A DNA stretch of 64,000 nucleotides from Pseudomonas beijingensis (GCF_030687295.1 NZ_CP117425.1:930001-994000); one strand, 5' to 3'; numbered from the stretch's first letter, positions 34,633 to 45,467 are shown. The notes: generated by a model from the sequence alone, not told the origin. Numbers and translations: made by a program.

Positions 34633-35631
34633 ATGAGCACAAATCTTCCGTTGCCGTTGCTCGCCGAAATGGCCGTCTTCGTCAAGGTCGTGGAGACCGG
34701 TAGCTTTTCCGAGGCGGCTCGCCAGTCAGGCTCATCGCCGTCGGCCATCAGCCGCAGCATTTCTCGCCTGGAGAAAGCCCTGGCGACCCGATTGTTGCAG
34801 CGCACCACCCGCAAGTTGCGTTTGAGCGATGGCGGCGAAGAGGTGTTCAAGCGCTGCCAGGAGATGGTCGCCGCCGCTCGGTCGGTGATGGAAATCAGCG
34901 GCCAGTTCACCCAGGAGGCTGAAGGGCGCATCCGCGTCAGCGTGCCCAAGGCGGTGGGGCGTTTCGTGATTCATCCGCACATGCCTGAATTTTTGCGTCG
35001 TTATCCGAAGGTCGATGTGGAGTTGTTCCTGGAGGATCGGCAGGTCGACCTGATCGATGATCACGTCGACCTGGCCATCCGGATTACCGATCAACCATCA
35101 GCCGGGCTGGTGGGGCGTCAGTTGTTGACCATTGACCACCTGCTCTGCGCCACGCCGCAATACCTGGCAGAGCATGGCGTTCCCACGCATCCCCACGACT
35201 TGCTGGAGCACAGTTGCATTTACCTGGGAGAAACGCCCAATGACGCACGTTGGAAATTCAAGAAAGGCAGCAAGACGGTCACCGTAGGTGTGCGCGGACG
35301 TTATGCGGCGAATCACACAGGTGTGCGGTTGGGGGCGGTGTTGCAGCACATCGGCATCGGCAGCCTGCCGTATTTCACCGCCCGTCATGCCTTGGAGCAG
35401 GGGTTGATCGTGCAGGTGTTGGCCGACTGGACGTTCCAGGCTTCCTACCACGGTGGCTTGTGGTTGCTGCATTCACCGACGCGCTACCTGCCGCCCAAGC
35501 TGCGGGTGTTCATCGATTATCTGGTGGAATGCCTGGCGAAGGAGCCGACCTTGTACAAGGTGGGGGGAGGGGGGCGATCCAGCAAGGACGCGGTGCACTA
35601 TGAGTTGCCGGAGAGTGATGGGTTGTTCTGA
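34633..35631 (+). CDS. LysR family transcriptional regulator
   Basis: A 332-residue LysR regulator. The N-terminal helix-turn-helix (FVKVVETGSFSEAARQSGSSPSAISRSISRLEKALATRLLQRTTRKL) precedes a periplasmic-binding-type effector domain (RIRVSVPKAVGRFVIHPHMPEFLRRYPKVDVEL). LysR proteins often control a divergent neighbour; here that would be the alanyl-tRNA editing gene, though the link is only positional. A REP doublet follows the stop. The effector is unknown. Confidence 0.93.
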   Translation: MSTNLPLPLLAEMAVFVKVVETGSFSEAARQSGSSPSAISRSISRLEKALATRLLQRTTRKLRLSDGGEEVFKRCQEMVAAARSVMEISGQFTQEAEGRIRVSVPKAVGRFVIHPHMPEFLRRYPKVDVELFLEDRQVDLIDDHVDLAIRITDQPSAGLVGRQLLTIDHLLCATPQYLAEHGVPTHPHDLLEHSCIYLGETPNDARWKFKKGSKTVTVGVRGRYAANHTGVRLGAVLQHIGIGSLPYFTARHALEQGLIVQVLADWTFQASYHGGLWLLHSPTRYLPPKLRVFIDYLVECLAKEPTLYKVGGGGRSSKDAVHYELPESDGLF

Positions 35632-35637
35632 CGGGCG

Positions 35638-35734
35638 CCATCGCGAGCAAGCTCGCTCCCACACTGGGCCGATGGTGAGTACACATTCTATATTCACTGC
35701 AGGTCTCCTGTGGGAGCGAGCTTGCTCGCGATGA
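35638..35734 (+). repeat. paired REP element, GTGGGAGCGAGC type (inside-out orientation)
   Basis: CATCGCGAGCAAGCTCGCTC at the left and CTGTGGGAGCGAGCTTGCTC at the right are inverted copies with a spacer of about 45 bases. The heads face inward, opposite to the arrangement at 4778-4868. It lies between the convergent LysR and PA2817-like genes. Confidence 0.85.
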
Positions 35735-35765
35735 GGCCCGCCCAGGCAACACACTTCGACAAGAC

Positions 35766-35803
35766 CAAAAAAAGGCCCGCCGGGTTAACCGTGCGGGCCT
35801 TTG
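35766..35803. terminator. bidirectional terminator between LysR and PA2817-like gene
   Basis: The stem AAGGCCCGC / GCGGGCCTT has seven A residues on the left (a T-run for the minus-strand gene) and a shorter TTT on the right. It is 16 bases beyond the stop of the minus-strand gene. Confidence 0.85.
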
Positions 35804-35818
35804 CATGACGGATCGCAA

Positions 35819-36226
35819 TCAGTGCTTGCTGTCCTGGTCCGACATCGCCAGCAGTTGCTTTTCCTGGTTCCAGTCGAAAGGCTCGTCGTTCTGCTCGGCT
35901 TCGAAACGACGTTCTTCCAGGGCCTGGTACAGGGCGATTTCTTCGTCAGGCATGTAGTGCAGGCAGTCACCGGCGAAGTACCAGAGCAGGTCGCGAGGCA
36001 CCAGGTGGGCGATTTGTGGATAACGGACGATCACTTGGCACAGGAGGTCCTGGCCCAGGTATTGGCTTTCGATCGGGTCGACGGGCAATTGTGCGCGCAA
36101 CTCGTCAAAGCGCTCCAGGAATAACGCGTGGCTTTCTTCGGGCACCTGTTCGGCTTCACCCACGGCGACCAGGATGCTGCGCAAGTGGTCAAGCAAGACA
36201 AGGTGATCGGCAACGATGTTGGACAC
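35819..36226 (-). CDS. PA2817-family conserved protein
   Basis: A 135-residue cytoplasmic protein of the small family conserved next to the acyl-CoA dehydrogenase gene in Pseudomonas (PA2817 type). It is mostly helical and acidic, with YPQIAHLVPRDLLWYFAGDCLHYMPDEEI in the middle. The start is set at a GTG at 36226, nine bases after GAGG; the open frame further upstream starts only with TTG and would bury that ribosome site. The function is unknown. It lies 89 bases downstream of fadE on the same strand. Confidence 0.82.
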   Translation of the reverse strand: MSNIVADHLVLLDHLRSILVAVGEAEQVPEESHALFLERFDELRAQLPVDPIESQYLGQDLLCQVIVRYPQIAHLVPRDLLWYFAGDCLHYMPDEEIALYQALEERRFEAEQNDEPFDWNQEKQLLAMSDQDSKH

Positions 36227-36315
36227 GAGATAAGTCCTCAAGAGCAAAACGGGCGCAGGAGTATAAAGCCCTTGCGCCCGCTTTTATAGTTGACGAGCGT
36301 AGCTGGCCGTCAGGA

Positions 36316-38765
36316 TCAACGGACCTTGTCCTGCGCCAGCGTCAATTCGGCCTTATCGAAATCATCCACGTCGATGACTTTGCGCCGCGCCGCCTCGGCC
36401 GCGCGCAAGGTCTGCGCTTCACCGGCTTGCAGCACGCCGGCCTCCAGGGCCGCATCGATGAGTGGTTCGCCAGGTGCCGGATTGAGCTGACCCTGCTTGA
36501 GTGCACCGTGCAGTTTCTTGTGCAGCGGATGGGCGGCCGCCAGCAGGTCGGCGGCGTGTTGCAGGGCGCCCACTGGATCGTCGGTCGATTGCGGGCGATA
36601 GCAGCCCTGCAACAACTCTTCGAGGGTCGGGTCACCTTTGGGCCGGCCGATGACTGCGGCCACCTCGGCGTCGAGCCTGTCGCTCGGACCCTTGTGACGA
36701 CGGCCGAAGGGGAACACCACCAGGCGCAATAGGCAACCCAGTACCCGGTTCGGGAAGTTGCTCAGCAACTCATCCAGCGCACGTTCCGACTGGCCGAGGC
36801 TTTCCTCCATGGCCCATGTGAACAGCGGCGTCATGTGGTCCGGCGAATCCAGGTCGTGATAACGCTTGAGCGCGGCGGACGCCAGGTACAGGTTGCTCAA
36901 GACGTCGCCCAGGCGGGCCGACAGGCGTTCGCGACGTTTGAGTTCCCCTCCCAGCAGCATCATGCTCAAGTCCGCCAGCAGGGCGAATGCCGCCGCCTGC
37001 CGGTTGAGGGCGCGGAAATAACCCTGGCTCAAGGCATTGCCGGGGGCCCTCTCGAAATGCCCCAGGCCCAGGTTCAGCACCAGGGTGCTGGCGGCATTGC
37101 TGATCGCGAAACCGATGTGCTTGAGCAACAAGGCGTCGAACTCGACCAGCGCCTGGTCCTTGTCTTCACGGGTGGCCAGGGCCATTTCCTTGAGGACGAA
37201 CGGATGACAGCGAATGGCGCCCTGGCCGAAGATCATCAGGTTGCGCGACAGAATGTTCGCGCCTTCGACCGTGATGAAGATTGGTGCACCTTGCCAACTG
37301 CGACCCAGGTAATTGTTCGGGCCCATGATGATGCCTTTGCCGCCATGCACATCCATGGCGTGGCTGATGCACTCGCGACCGCGTTCGGTCAGGTGGTACT
37401 TGAGGATGGCCGACAGCACCGAGGGTTTTTCCCCCAGGTCCACCGCGTTGGCGGTCAGCATGCGTGCCGCATCCATCATCCAGGCGTTGCCACCGATACG
37501 CGCCATGGCTTCCTGGATGCCTTCGAACGCCGACAACGGTACGTTGAATTGCTCGCGTACCTGGGCGTACTGGCCCGTCACCAGGCTGGTGAACTTCGCC
37601 GCACCGGTGCCCACCGCCGGCAGGGAAATCGAGCGCCCGACCGACAGGCAGTTCATCAACATCATCCAGCCCTTGCCGAGCATGGCCTGGCCGCCGATGA
37701 GAAAGTCCAGTGGAATGAACACGTCCTTGCCCCAGTTCGGACCGTTCATGAACGCGGCGCCGAGGGGCAGGTGACGGCGGCCGATCTGCACGCCAGGGGT
37801 GTCAGTGGGAATCAGGGCGAGGCTGATGCCCAGGTCTTCTTCGTCACCCAGCAGGTGGTCGGGGTCATACGCCTTGAAGGCCAGGCCCAGGAGGGTGGCC
37901 ACCGGGCCGAGGGTGATGTAGCGCTTTTCCCAGTTCAGGCGCAGGCCGAGGGTTTCCTGGCCCTCCCATTCACCCTTGCAGATGATGCCGGTGTCGGGCA
38001 TCGCCCCGGCGTCCGAGCCGGCTAGCGGTCCGGTCAGGGCGAAGCAGGGGATATCGTCGCCTCGGGCCAGTCGCGGCAGGTAATGGTCGCGTTGCTCGTC
38101 TGTGCCGTAGTGCAGCAGCAGTTCCGCCGGGGCCGAGGGAGTTGGGGACCATCACGGTGGAGGCCAGGTCGCCACTGCGGGTGGCCAGTTTCATCGCCAC
38201 CTGGGAGTGGGCATAGGCGGAAAAACCCTTGCCGCCGTATTCCTTGGGAATGATCAGCGCGAAGAAGCCGTGCTCCTTGATATGGGCCCAGGCTTCAGGT
38301 GGCAGGTCCATGGCCTGGCCGATCTGCCAGTCGCTGACCATCGCGCAGAGGGCTTCGGTAGGGCCGTCAAGGAACGCCTGCTCTTCCTCGGTCAGTTGCA
38401 CCTTGGGGTAGGCCAGCAGCAAGTCCCAGTCCGGGCGGCCGCTGAACAGTTCGCCGTCCCACCACACCGTGCCGGCATCGATGGCGTCACGCTCGGTCTC
38501 GGACATGGGCGGCAGGGTTTTCTGGAACCAATCGAACATCGGCGCACTGAAATACTGGCGGCGCAGGTCCCGGCAGCAGCAACGGGGCCGCGATGACCGC
38601 GAGCACCACCCAGAGGATCAGCATCAGCCAGCCGGGCGCATGGCTGAAAATGCCCATGGCCAACAGATAGACCGCGACGATACCCAGCGCGGGCAGCGGG
38701 GCGGTGCGCCGATGCGCCAGCCAGGCGATCCCGACGATCAGGACCAGTATCCACAACAACAGCAT
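36316..38765 (-). pseudogene. fadE: acyl-CoA dehydrogenase FadE, two frame breaks
   Basis: The repaired product has about 815 residues, the usual FadE length, and does the first step of fatty-acid beta-oxidation at the membrane. The N-terminus (MLLLWILVLIVGIAWLAHRR, start 38765 with GGAGG five bases upstream) has two membrane helices. An extra base at 38569-38571 (CCC) breaks the frame before [21 protein letters not shown] second at 38129-38132 (GGGG) breaks it after [13 protein letters not shown]. The rest to 36316 is intact, with GPNNYLGRSWQG and VEGANILSRNLMIFGQGAIR. Both breaks are single-base insertions on short homopolymers, so sequencing error is likely. Confidence 0.9.
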
Positions 38766-39200
38766 ATGTAATCCTCCGTGAACCAAGGCAAAACCGACCT
38801 TCAGAGCTTAGACGGCATCTGCAAAACCGGCGGTCAGCGCGATGTGATTGATTTCGTGGGAAACCCTGGATGTATTGCGCCAGTCTGGTTGGCAACAGCC
38901 GTGGGAAATCGTTCGTTAACAAGGTGAGAAAACGCCATTGTTTGGCCGGAATGCCGTTATCGCTGGGCCGAGGGCTGGGGATAAACTCGGACACCGTCAG
39001 CCCCAGTCGAACACAGTACTTGTGGCGAGGGGATTTATCCCCGCTGGGCTGCGAAGCCGCCCCAAGGCAGGCCCACTCAATCTGCCTGGCACACCGAGGT
39101 GTCAGGTTTAGGGCCGCTTCGCGTCCAGCGGGGATAAATCCCCTCGCCACAAAGACCGAGTTCGACCCTGAGGGGGATGTTTCTCCAGAGGCCTTCCTTT
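38766..39200. other. intergenic region between fadE and transglutaminase
   Basis: It contains the fadE promoter region on the left and a REP doublet on the right (separate entry). No gene is supported. Confidence 0.6.
39020..39152 (+). repeat. paired REP element, GTGGCGAGGGGATTTATCCCC type
   Basis: Inverted copies of TTGTGGCGAGGGGATTTATC flank a spacer with minor stems. It is almost identical in the arms to the element at 10608-10742. It lies directly upstream of the transglutaminase gene, in the divergent gap after fadE. Confidence 0.85.
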
Positions 39201-39862
39201 ATGCAGCAATACCTGACCCCCTAGCCGCTTCATCGACAGCGATCACCCCGCGGTCATCGACTTCGCCGAAACTCACCGCGGCGCCGACCACGACCCGCTG
39301 GCCCAGGCGGTCAGCCTGTATTACGCCGTGCGCGAGGGGGTGCGCTACAACCCCTACACCTTCAGCCGCGACCCGGCGACCCTGCGCGGCAGTTACGCGT
39401 TGGTTGCCGGTGAAAGCTATTGTGTGCCCAAGGCCACTTTGCTGGCCGGCTGCGCCCGGCATTGCGGCATCCCGGCGCGCATCGGCCTGGCGGATGTGCG
39501 CAACCACCTGTCCACCCCGCGTCTGCTGGAATTGCTCAGGAGCGACGTGTTCGCCATGCACGGTTATACCGAGCTGTACCTGAACGACCGCTGGGTCAAG
39601 GCCACGCCGGCTTTCAACCAGGGCTTGTGCGCGTTGTTCGACGTGGCCCCGCTGGAGTTCGACGGTCGCCACGACAGCGTCTTCCACCCGTTCAATCGGC
39701 AAGGGGCGAAGCTGATGGAGTACATCACCGAACCATGGCCAGTTCGCCGACGTGCCCGAGGCATTCTTCTTCGAACACCTGGAGAAGTGCTACCCGCACC
39801 TGTTCGGCGAGCAGGTACCGCTCTTGCTCGGCGACATGCAGGGCGATTTGAGTCACGCTTGA
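39201..39862 (+). pseudogene. transglutaminase-like domain protein, two frame breaks
   Basis: The repaired product is about 219 residues of transglutaminase-like cysteine peptidase fold. It has YYAVREGVRYNPYTF, then YCVPKATLLAGCARHCGIPAR (catalytic Cys region) and HGYTELYLNDRWVKATPAFN (His and Asp). An extra T at 39222 creates an immediate TAG after MQQYLTP. A second extra base (A at 39731-39732) throws the reading out of frame near the end and fuses it artificially to the downstream GST. With both removed, the protein ends ...GDMQGDLSHA at 39862. The function is unknown; similar proteins are annotated as transglutaminase family. Confidence 0.85.
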
Positions 39863-39906
39863 TCCGGCGTATGCTGCTGCGGCATTTATCCATCGAGGAC
39901 GCCGTG

Positions 39907-40530
39907 ATGCTGAAGATATGGGGCCGGAAAAATTCATCGAATGTGCGCAAGGCGTTGTGGTGCGCAGAAGAGTTGGGGCTGGCCTACGAGGCCATCGATG
40001 CGGGCGGGGCGTTCGGTGTGGTGGACACGCCCGAGTACCGCGCGAAAAACCCCAATGGCCGCGTGCCGATGATCGAGGACGACGGCTTCGTGCTGTGGGA
40101 ATCCAACACCATCGTGCGTTACCTGGCAGCTCGCCATGCGTCGGGTTCGGCCTGGTATCCCGCTGACGTACAGGCTCGGGCCCTGGCTGAAAAATGGATG
40201 GACTGGACCACGTCCAGCTTCGCCGCACCGTTTCGCACGGTGTTCTGGGGCGTCTTGCGCACCCCGGCCGAACAACAGGACTGGGCGGCCATCAATGCGG
40301 CGATCAAGGAGTGCGACGATTTGCTGGCTATGGTCGAACAGACCTTGAGTGAACAACCTTACCTGTCGGGTGATGAAATCGGCATGGGCGACATTCCCCT
40401 GGGCAGTTTCATTTATGCCTGGTTCGAGATGCCCATCCAGCGCGCCGAGCGGCCTGGCGTACAGGCCTGGTACGCGCGGTTGCAGCAGCGTCCGGCCTAC
40501 CGCAAAGCCGTCATGACCGCGTTGACTTAA
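39907..40530 (+). CDS. glutathione S-transferase family protein
   Basis: A 207-residue cytosolic GST. The N-terminal thioredoxin-like domain has LKIWGRKNSSNVRKALWCAEE (active-site Ser) and NPNGRVPMIEDDGFVLWESNTIVRYLA (glutathione-binding VP and ES). The C-terminal helical domain has GMGDIPLGSFIYAWFEM. GAGGA lies six bases before the ATG at 39907. In the given sequence the same frame also runs upstream into the transglutaminase gene, but that is caused by the insertion at 39731 and is not a real fusion. Confidence 0.9.
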   Translation: MLKIWGRKNSSNVRKALWCAEELGLAYEAIDAGGAFGVVDTPEYRAKNPNGRVPMIEDDGFVLWESNTIVRYLAARHASGSAWYPADVQARALAEKWMDWTTSSFAAPFRTVFWGVLRTPAEQQDWAAINAAIKECDDLLAMVEQTLSEQPYLSGDEIGMGDIPLGSFIYAWFEMPIQRAERPGVQAWYARLQQRPAYRKAVMTALT

Positions 40531-40665
40531 TACTTACTATCGACACACTTGACTGTACTTGTGCGGCGACGCCAAGCACCATGGCCTTCGTGCGCTGTGT
40601 TGCATTGCTCGCCGCCCGCCCTTATCTATTCTTTTCTTCCTTCCCTTCTTGGTGCGTAATCCGAT

Positions 40666-41598
40666 ATGAGTTCCGCTCTGTCCATCCGGCAGCTAACCAA
40701 AACCTACGGCAACGGTTTCCAGGCCTTGAGTGGTATCGATCTGGACGTCGCCGAAGGTGATTTCTTCGCCTTGCTCGGCCCTAACGGTGCCGGCAAATCC
40801 ACCACCATTGGCATTCTTTCCACGCTGGTGAACAAGACCAGCGGCACGGTGAACGTCTTTGGTCATGACCTGGACCGCGAGCCCGCCGCCCTCAAGCGCT
40901 GCATCGGCGTGGTGCCCCAGGAATTCAACTTCAACCAGTTCGAAAAGACCTTCGACATCGTTGTGACCCAGGCCGGTTACTACGGCATCCCGCCGAAGGT
41001 CGCCAACGAGCGCGCCGAGCAGTACCTGACCCAATTGGGCCTGTGGGACAAGCGTGACGTGCCGTCCCGTTCACTGTCCGGCGGCATGAAGCGACGCCTG
41101 ATGATCGCCCGCGCGCTGGTGCATGAACCGCGCCTGCTGATCCTCGACGAACCGACCGCCGGCGTGGACATCGAGCTGCGTCGCTCGATGTGGAGCTTCC
41201 TGACCGAGCTGAACCAGAAAGGCATCACCATCATCCTCACCACCCATTACCTGGAAGAGGCTGAGCAGTTGTGCCGCAACATCGGCATCATCGACCACGG
41301 CACCATTGTCGAGAACACCAGCATGCGCCAGTTGCTCAGCCAACTGCATGTGGAAACTTTCCTGCTGGACCTGAAACACGACCTGAAGACCGCGCCCCAG
41401 CTCATCGGTTATCCGGCTCGCCTGGTGGACAGCCATACCCTGGAAGTGCAGGTGGACAAAGCCGTGGGCATCACCGGGCTGTTCACCCAACTGGCCCTGC
41501 AAAACATTGAAGTGCTGAGCCTGCGCAACAAAACCAATCGCCTCGAGGAGTTGTTCGTGTCCCTGGTGGAGAAAAATCTGGCGAAGGTGGCGGTATGA
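40666..41598 (+). CDS. ABC transporter ATP-binding protein (YadG type)
   Basis: A 310-residue ABC ATPase with Walker A GPNGAGKST, signature LSGGMKRRL, Walker B LLILDEPTAGVD and the H-loop TTHYLEEAEQL. The C-terminal extension is typical of ABC-2 exporters of the YadGH group. Its stop overlaps the permease start by four bases, so the two form a two-gene exporter. The cargo is unknown. Confidence 0.94.
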   Translation: MSSALSIRQLTKTYGNGFQALSGIDLDVAEGDFFALLGPNGAGKSTTIGILSTLVNKTSGTVNVFGHDLDREPAALKRCIGVVPQEFNFNQFEKTFDIVVTQAGYYGIPPKVANERAEQYLTQLGLWDKRDVPSRSLSGGMKRRLMIARALVHEPRLLILDEPTAGVDIELRRSMWSFLTELNQKGITIILTTHYLEEAEQLCRNIGIIDHGTIVENTSMRQLLSQLHVETFLLDLKHDLKTAPQLIGYPARLVDSHTLEVQVDKAVGITGLFTQLALQNIEVLSLRNKTNRLEELFVSLVEKNLAKVAV

Positions 41599-42380
41599 GC
41601 ATGAGTTCCGAACTGCGCCCCAACCTCATCGCCCTCAATACCATCGTTTACCGTGAAGTCCGGCGTTTCATGCGGATCTGGCCGCAGACCCTGCTGCCGC
41701 CGGCCATCACCATGGTCCTGTACTTCGTGATCTTCGGTAACCTGATCGGGCGGCAGATCGGCGACATGGGTGGCTTCACGTACATGGACTACATCGTGCC
41801 GGGGCTGATCATGATGTCGGTGATCACCAACTCCTATGGCAACGTGGTGTCGAGTTTTTTCGGCAGCAAGTTCCAGCGTTCGATCGAGGAGCTGATGGTC
41901 TCGCCGGTGTCGCCCCATACGATCCTCATCGGCTACACCTTGGGCGGCGTGCTGCGCGGCCTGGCGGTGGGCCTTATCGTGACCCTGCTGTCGTTGTTCT
42001 TCACCGATTTGCAGGTGCATCACCTGGGGGTGACGGTCTTGGTGGTGGTGCTCACGGCCACGATCTTTTCGCTGCTGGGTTTCATCAATGCCGTGTTTGC
42101 ACGCAACTTCGATGACATCTCCATCATCCCGACGTTCGTGCTCACGCCGCTGACCTACCTGGGCGGGGTGTTCTACTCCATCTCCCTGTTGCCGCCGTTC
42201 TGGCAGACCGTGTCCCTGGCCAACCCGGTGCTGCACATGGTCAACGCGTTCCGCTACGGCATCCTCGGGGTATCGGACATCAAGATCAGCATCGCCATCA
42301 CCTTCATGCTGGTGGCAACCGTGGTGCTTTACCTCGGTTGCGCGCGGTTGCTGGTCAGCGGGCGGGGGATGCGTACCTAA
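41595..42380 (+). CDS. ABC-2 type permease (YadH type)
   Basis: A 261-residue inner-membrane permease with six hydrophobic helices and the ABC-2 signature region (LGGVFYSISLLPPFWQTVSLANPVLHMVNAFRYGILG). It is translationally coupled to the ATPase gene. Together they form a YadGH-like exporter; substrates of this group are not well established. A REP doublet and a terminator follow. Confidence 0.94.
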   Translation: MSMSSELRPNLIALNTIVYREVRRFMRIWPQTLLPPAITMVLYFVIFGNLIGRQIGDMGGFTYMDYIVPGLIMMSVITNSYGNVVSSFFGSKFQRSIEELMVSPVSPHTILIGYTLGGVLRGLAVGLIVTLLSLFFTDLQVHHLGVTVLVVVLTATIFSLLGFINAVFARNFDDISIIPTFVLTPLTYLGGVFYSISLLPPFWQTVSLANPVLHMVNAFRYGILGVSDIKISIAITFMLVATVVLYLGCARLLVSGRGMRT

Positions 42381-42399
42381 GCTTTAACCCCTGACCCCT

Positions 42400-42487
42400 T
42401 GTGGGAGCGAGCTTGCTCGCGATGGCGTCAGATCATTCAATAACCTATTGACTGACATACCGCTATCGCGAGCAAGCTCGCTCCTAC
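42400..42487 (+). repeat. paired REP element, GTGGGAGCGAGC type
   Basis: Inverted copies of GTGGGAGCGAGCTTGCTCGC enclose a short A/T-richer spacer. It lies between the convergent ABC permease and DUF2062 genes. Confidence 0.85.
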
Positions 42488-42521
42488 ATTGATCTTCATG
42501 AGGTCGCAGATTTGTGGCCAC

Positions 42522-42553
42522 AAAAAAGGCCTCCATCCCAGGAGGCCTTTTTT
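42522..42553. terminator. bidirectional terminator between ABC permease and DUF2062 gene
   Basis: The stem AAAAGGCCTCC / GGAGGCCTTTT with loop ATCCCA has A and T runs on both sides and lies five bases beyond the DUF2062 stop. Confidence 0.9.
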
Positions 42554-42558
42554 GCATC

Positions 42559-43074
42559 TCACATCCGGCTTTTCTTGCGCCGCTTCCACTGTCGGGTCAC
42601 CCACCAGCGCCAGTAACTCATGGTGACGAAGTAGGCCAGGGCGCCGAGCACCAGGCCGGTCACCACCGAGCCGAGCAGGAACGGCTGCCACAAGGTGGAC
42701 AACTGGCCGCTGATCCATTCCCAGGTCAGCTCTTCGGGCAGTGTCCGGGCAGGCACGTCCATCAGCCAGGCACCGGTCTGGTAGGTGCAGAAAAACACCG
42801 CCGGCATGGTGATCGGATTGGTCAGCCACACCAGGCTCACCGCAATCGGCATATTGCCGCGCACCGTGACGGCCAACGCGGCGGCCAGCAACATCTGCAA
42901 TGGGATCGGCAAGAACGCGGCAAACAGGCCAACCGCCATCGCCCGGGCCACGGAGTGCCGATTGAGGTGCCAAAGGTTGGGATCGTGCAGCAGGGTGCCG
43001 AGAAAACGTAAGGATTTATGTTCCCGAATGCTCTCTGGGTCTGGCATGTAACGTTTGAATAGGCGCCGGGGCAT
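42559..43074 (-). CDS. DUF2062 domain-containing membrane protein
   Basis: A 171-residue inner-membrane protein. A basic cytoplasmic N-terminus (MPRRLFKRYMPDPESIREHKSLRFLG) precedes hydrophobic helices with VGLFAAFLPIPLQMLLAAALAV and WLTNPITMPAVFFCTYQTGAWL, the DUF2062 core, and a basic tail WKRRKKSRM. The function is unknown. The ATG at 43074 matches the family start. It is divergent from comEC. Confidence 0.88.
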   Translation of the reverse strand: MPRRLFKRYMPDPESIREHKSLRFLGTLLHDPNLWHLNRHSVARAMAVGLFAAFLPIPLQMLLAAALAVTVRGNMPIAVSLVWLTNPITMPAVFFCTYQTGAWLMDVPARTLPEELTWEWISGQLSTLWQPFLLGSVVTGLVLGALAYFVTMSYWRWWVTRQWKRRKKSRM

Positions 43075-43218
43075 AAGGCTTCTCGGTCGGTTCAACGCAG
43101 TAAAGCCGCAAGTATGTCTGGATTCTACGGCTGGCAGATTCAGACTTTGTGACAATTGATAACGCCAGCGGTGCCGCGAACCGTCTATGCCTGAAGAGGG
43201 CACTCTCAAGGACGGGTT

Positions 43219-45467
43219 ATGCGCACAGGGTTAGTCGCGCTTGCACTGGGGCTGGTGGCCCCGATTTTTTTACCGGCACTGCCGCCGTTGTGGCTGATTG
43301 CAGCCATGCCGGTGCTTGCATTGATGGCGTTGCCATTTCGAACCTACGCGGCGGGTTTTTTCCTGTTCGGGCTGGCCTGGGCCTGCCTGTCGGCGCAGTG
43401 GGCGCTGGACAATCGATTACCCGCCGCCCTGGACGGAGAAACCCGTTGGGTTGAAGGGCGCGTCGTCGGTTTGCCGCAACAGGGCGACGGCGTGGTGCGC
43501 TTCGAACTGGCCGATGCCCATTCACGTCGTACCCGATTACCGACAACGATGCGCCTCGCCTGGTTCGGTGGCCCGCCCGTCAACAGCGGCGAACGCTGGC
43601 GATTGGCAGTGAAGCTCAAGCGGCCTGCCGGGCTGCTGAACCCGCACGGCTTCGACTATGCCGCCTGGTTGTTGAGCCGTGGCATTGGCGCGACCGGTAC
43701 CGTCAAGGAGGGGCGTCTGCTGCAAGCAGCCCGGGGCGCCTGGCGTGACGAGGTGCGCCAGGCGCTGGCACAGGTCGACACCCACGGCCGCTCCGGTGCG
43801 CTGGCGGCATTGGTCCTGGGCGACGGGGGGTGGGCTGAGCCGCGAGGACTGGCAGGTTTTGCAAGACACCGGCACGGTCCATTTGCTGGTGATCTCCGGG
43901 CAACACATCGGCCTGCTCGCCGGCCTGGTGTACCTGTTGGTGGCCGGTGCGGCGCGTTATGGCCTGTGGCCGACGGGGCTGGCGTGGTTGCCTTGGGCGT
44001 GTGCGCTGGCCTTTTGCGCCGCCCTGGGCTACGGCCTGCTCGCCGGTTTCGAGGTGCCGGTGCGACGGGCCTGCGCGATGATCGGCCTGGTGTTGCTGTG
44101 GCGCTTGCGCTTCAAACAGCCGGATCCGTGGTGGGCATGGCTGCTGGCCTTCGTCGGGGTGCTGGTGTTCGACCCGCTCGCCAGCCTGCGGCCGGGGTTC
44201 TGGTTGTCGTTTGCGGCCGTCGCCATATTGATGTTCACCTTTGGCGCTCGCCTTGGGCCCTGGCGCTGGTGGCAAACCTGGACCCGTGCCCAGTGGCTGG
44301 TTGCGGTCGGCCTGTGGTCCGTTGCTGTTGATCGTGGGCTTGCCGGTCAGCCTCAGCGGGCCACTGGTGAACTTGCTCGCGGTGCCCTGGATCAGCCTGC
44401 TGGTCTTGCCGCCAGCGCTGCTCGGCACGGCGTTGTTACCGGTGCCGCTCATCGGTGAAGGCCTGCTGTGGATCGCCGGCGGGTTGCTCGATCTGTTGTT
44501 CAAAGGGCTGGGGCTGATGGCCGGACGAATGCCTGCCTGGGTCCCTGTTGCGGTCCCGCCCTGGGCCCTGGGCATCGCCGCGCTGGGGGCTTTCTTGCTG
44601 CTGTTGCCCAAAGGCGTGCCGCTGCGTGTGCTGGGGTGGCCGATGATGCTGCTGATGGTGTTTCCACCGCGAGAACACCTGCCGCAAGGGCACGCCGAGG
44701 TCTGGCAACTGGACGTGGGCCAAGGCTTGGCGGTGCTGGTACGCACCCGGCATCACAGCCTGCTTTACGACGCCGGGCCGCGCTTTGGCGAGGCCGATGT
44801 GGGCGAGCGCGTCGTATTGCCGACCTTGCGCAAACTGGGTGTGCGCGGCTTGGACCTGATGCTCCTCAGCCATGCCGACGCCGATCATGCCGGCGGTGCC
44901 CTGGCCGTGCGCAAGGGACTGCCGACGATGGAAGTCATCAGCGGCGATCCCGACGCGCTGCCCGACGAATTGCGGGCCGGGCCTTGCGACAGCGGCAGGC
45001 GCTGGGAATGGGATGGGGTCGGATTCGAGTTGTGGCGCTGGGCCTCTGCCGTTGAAAGCAACCAGAAGTCCTGCGTCCTGCTGGTGGAGGCTGGCGGAGA
45101 ACGCCTGCTGTTGACCGGCGACATCGACACCCCTGCCGAGCGCGCCTTGCTTGACGAGGCCCTGGCGCTACCGATCCAGTGGCTGGCCGCACCTCATCAC
45201 GGCAGCCGCAGTTCGTCATCGATGGCATTGTTGTCGCGCCTCAAGCCGCATTCGGTGTTGATCTCCCGCGGGCAGGGCAATGCGTTCGGCCATCCCCATC
45301 CCCAGGTGATGGCCCGGTACCGCCGCTCAGGCCTGGCGACCTACGACAGCGCCGAGCAGGGCGCCATTCGTCTGCAACTGGGCGCGTTCGAATTACCACG
45401 CACCGAGGCCGGGCACCGACGCTACTGGCGCGATCCGCCCGCTGTCGGGACACCGAGGCAACATTGA
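43219..45467 (+). pseudogene. comEC: ComEC/Rec2 DNA-uptake channel, two frame breaks
   Basis: The repaired product has about 748 residues, the normal ComEC length. The N-terminal helices and OB-like domain (DUF4131; ETRWVEGRVVGLPQQGDGVVRF) are followed by the Competence domain (DTGTVHLLVISGQHIGLLAGL). The C-terminal metallo-beta-lactamase domain has LDVGQGLAVLVRTRHHSLLYDAG, LLSHADADHAGGALAV and LAAPHHGSRSSSS. Extra bases at 43825-43830 (G-run) and at 44318 (T in GTGGTCCG) break the frame. AAGGA precedes the ATG. If the breaks are real, DNA uptake would be lost; a sequencing artefact is more likely. Confidence 0.9.

Noticed and set aside
39328..40530. Apparent transglutaminase-GST fusion protein
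   Set aside because: The single frame exists only because of an extra A at 39731-39732; removing it gives a normal transglutaminase end at 39862 and a separate GST with its own ribosome site.
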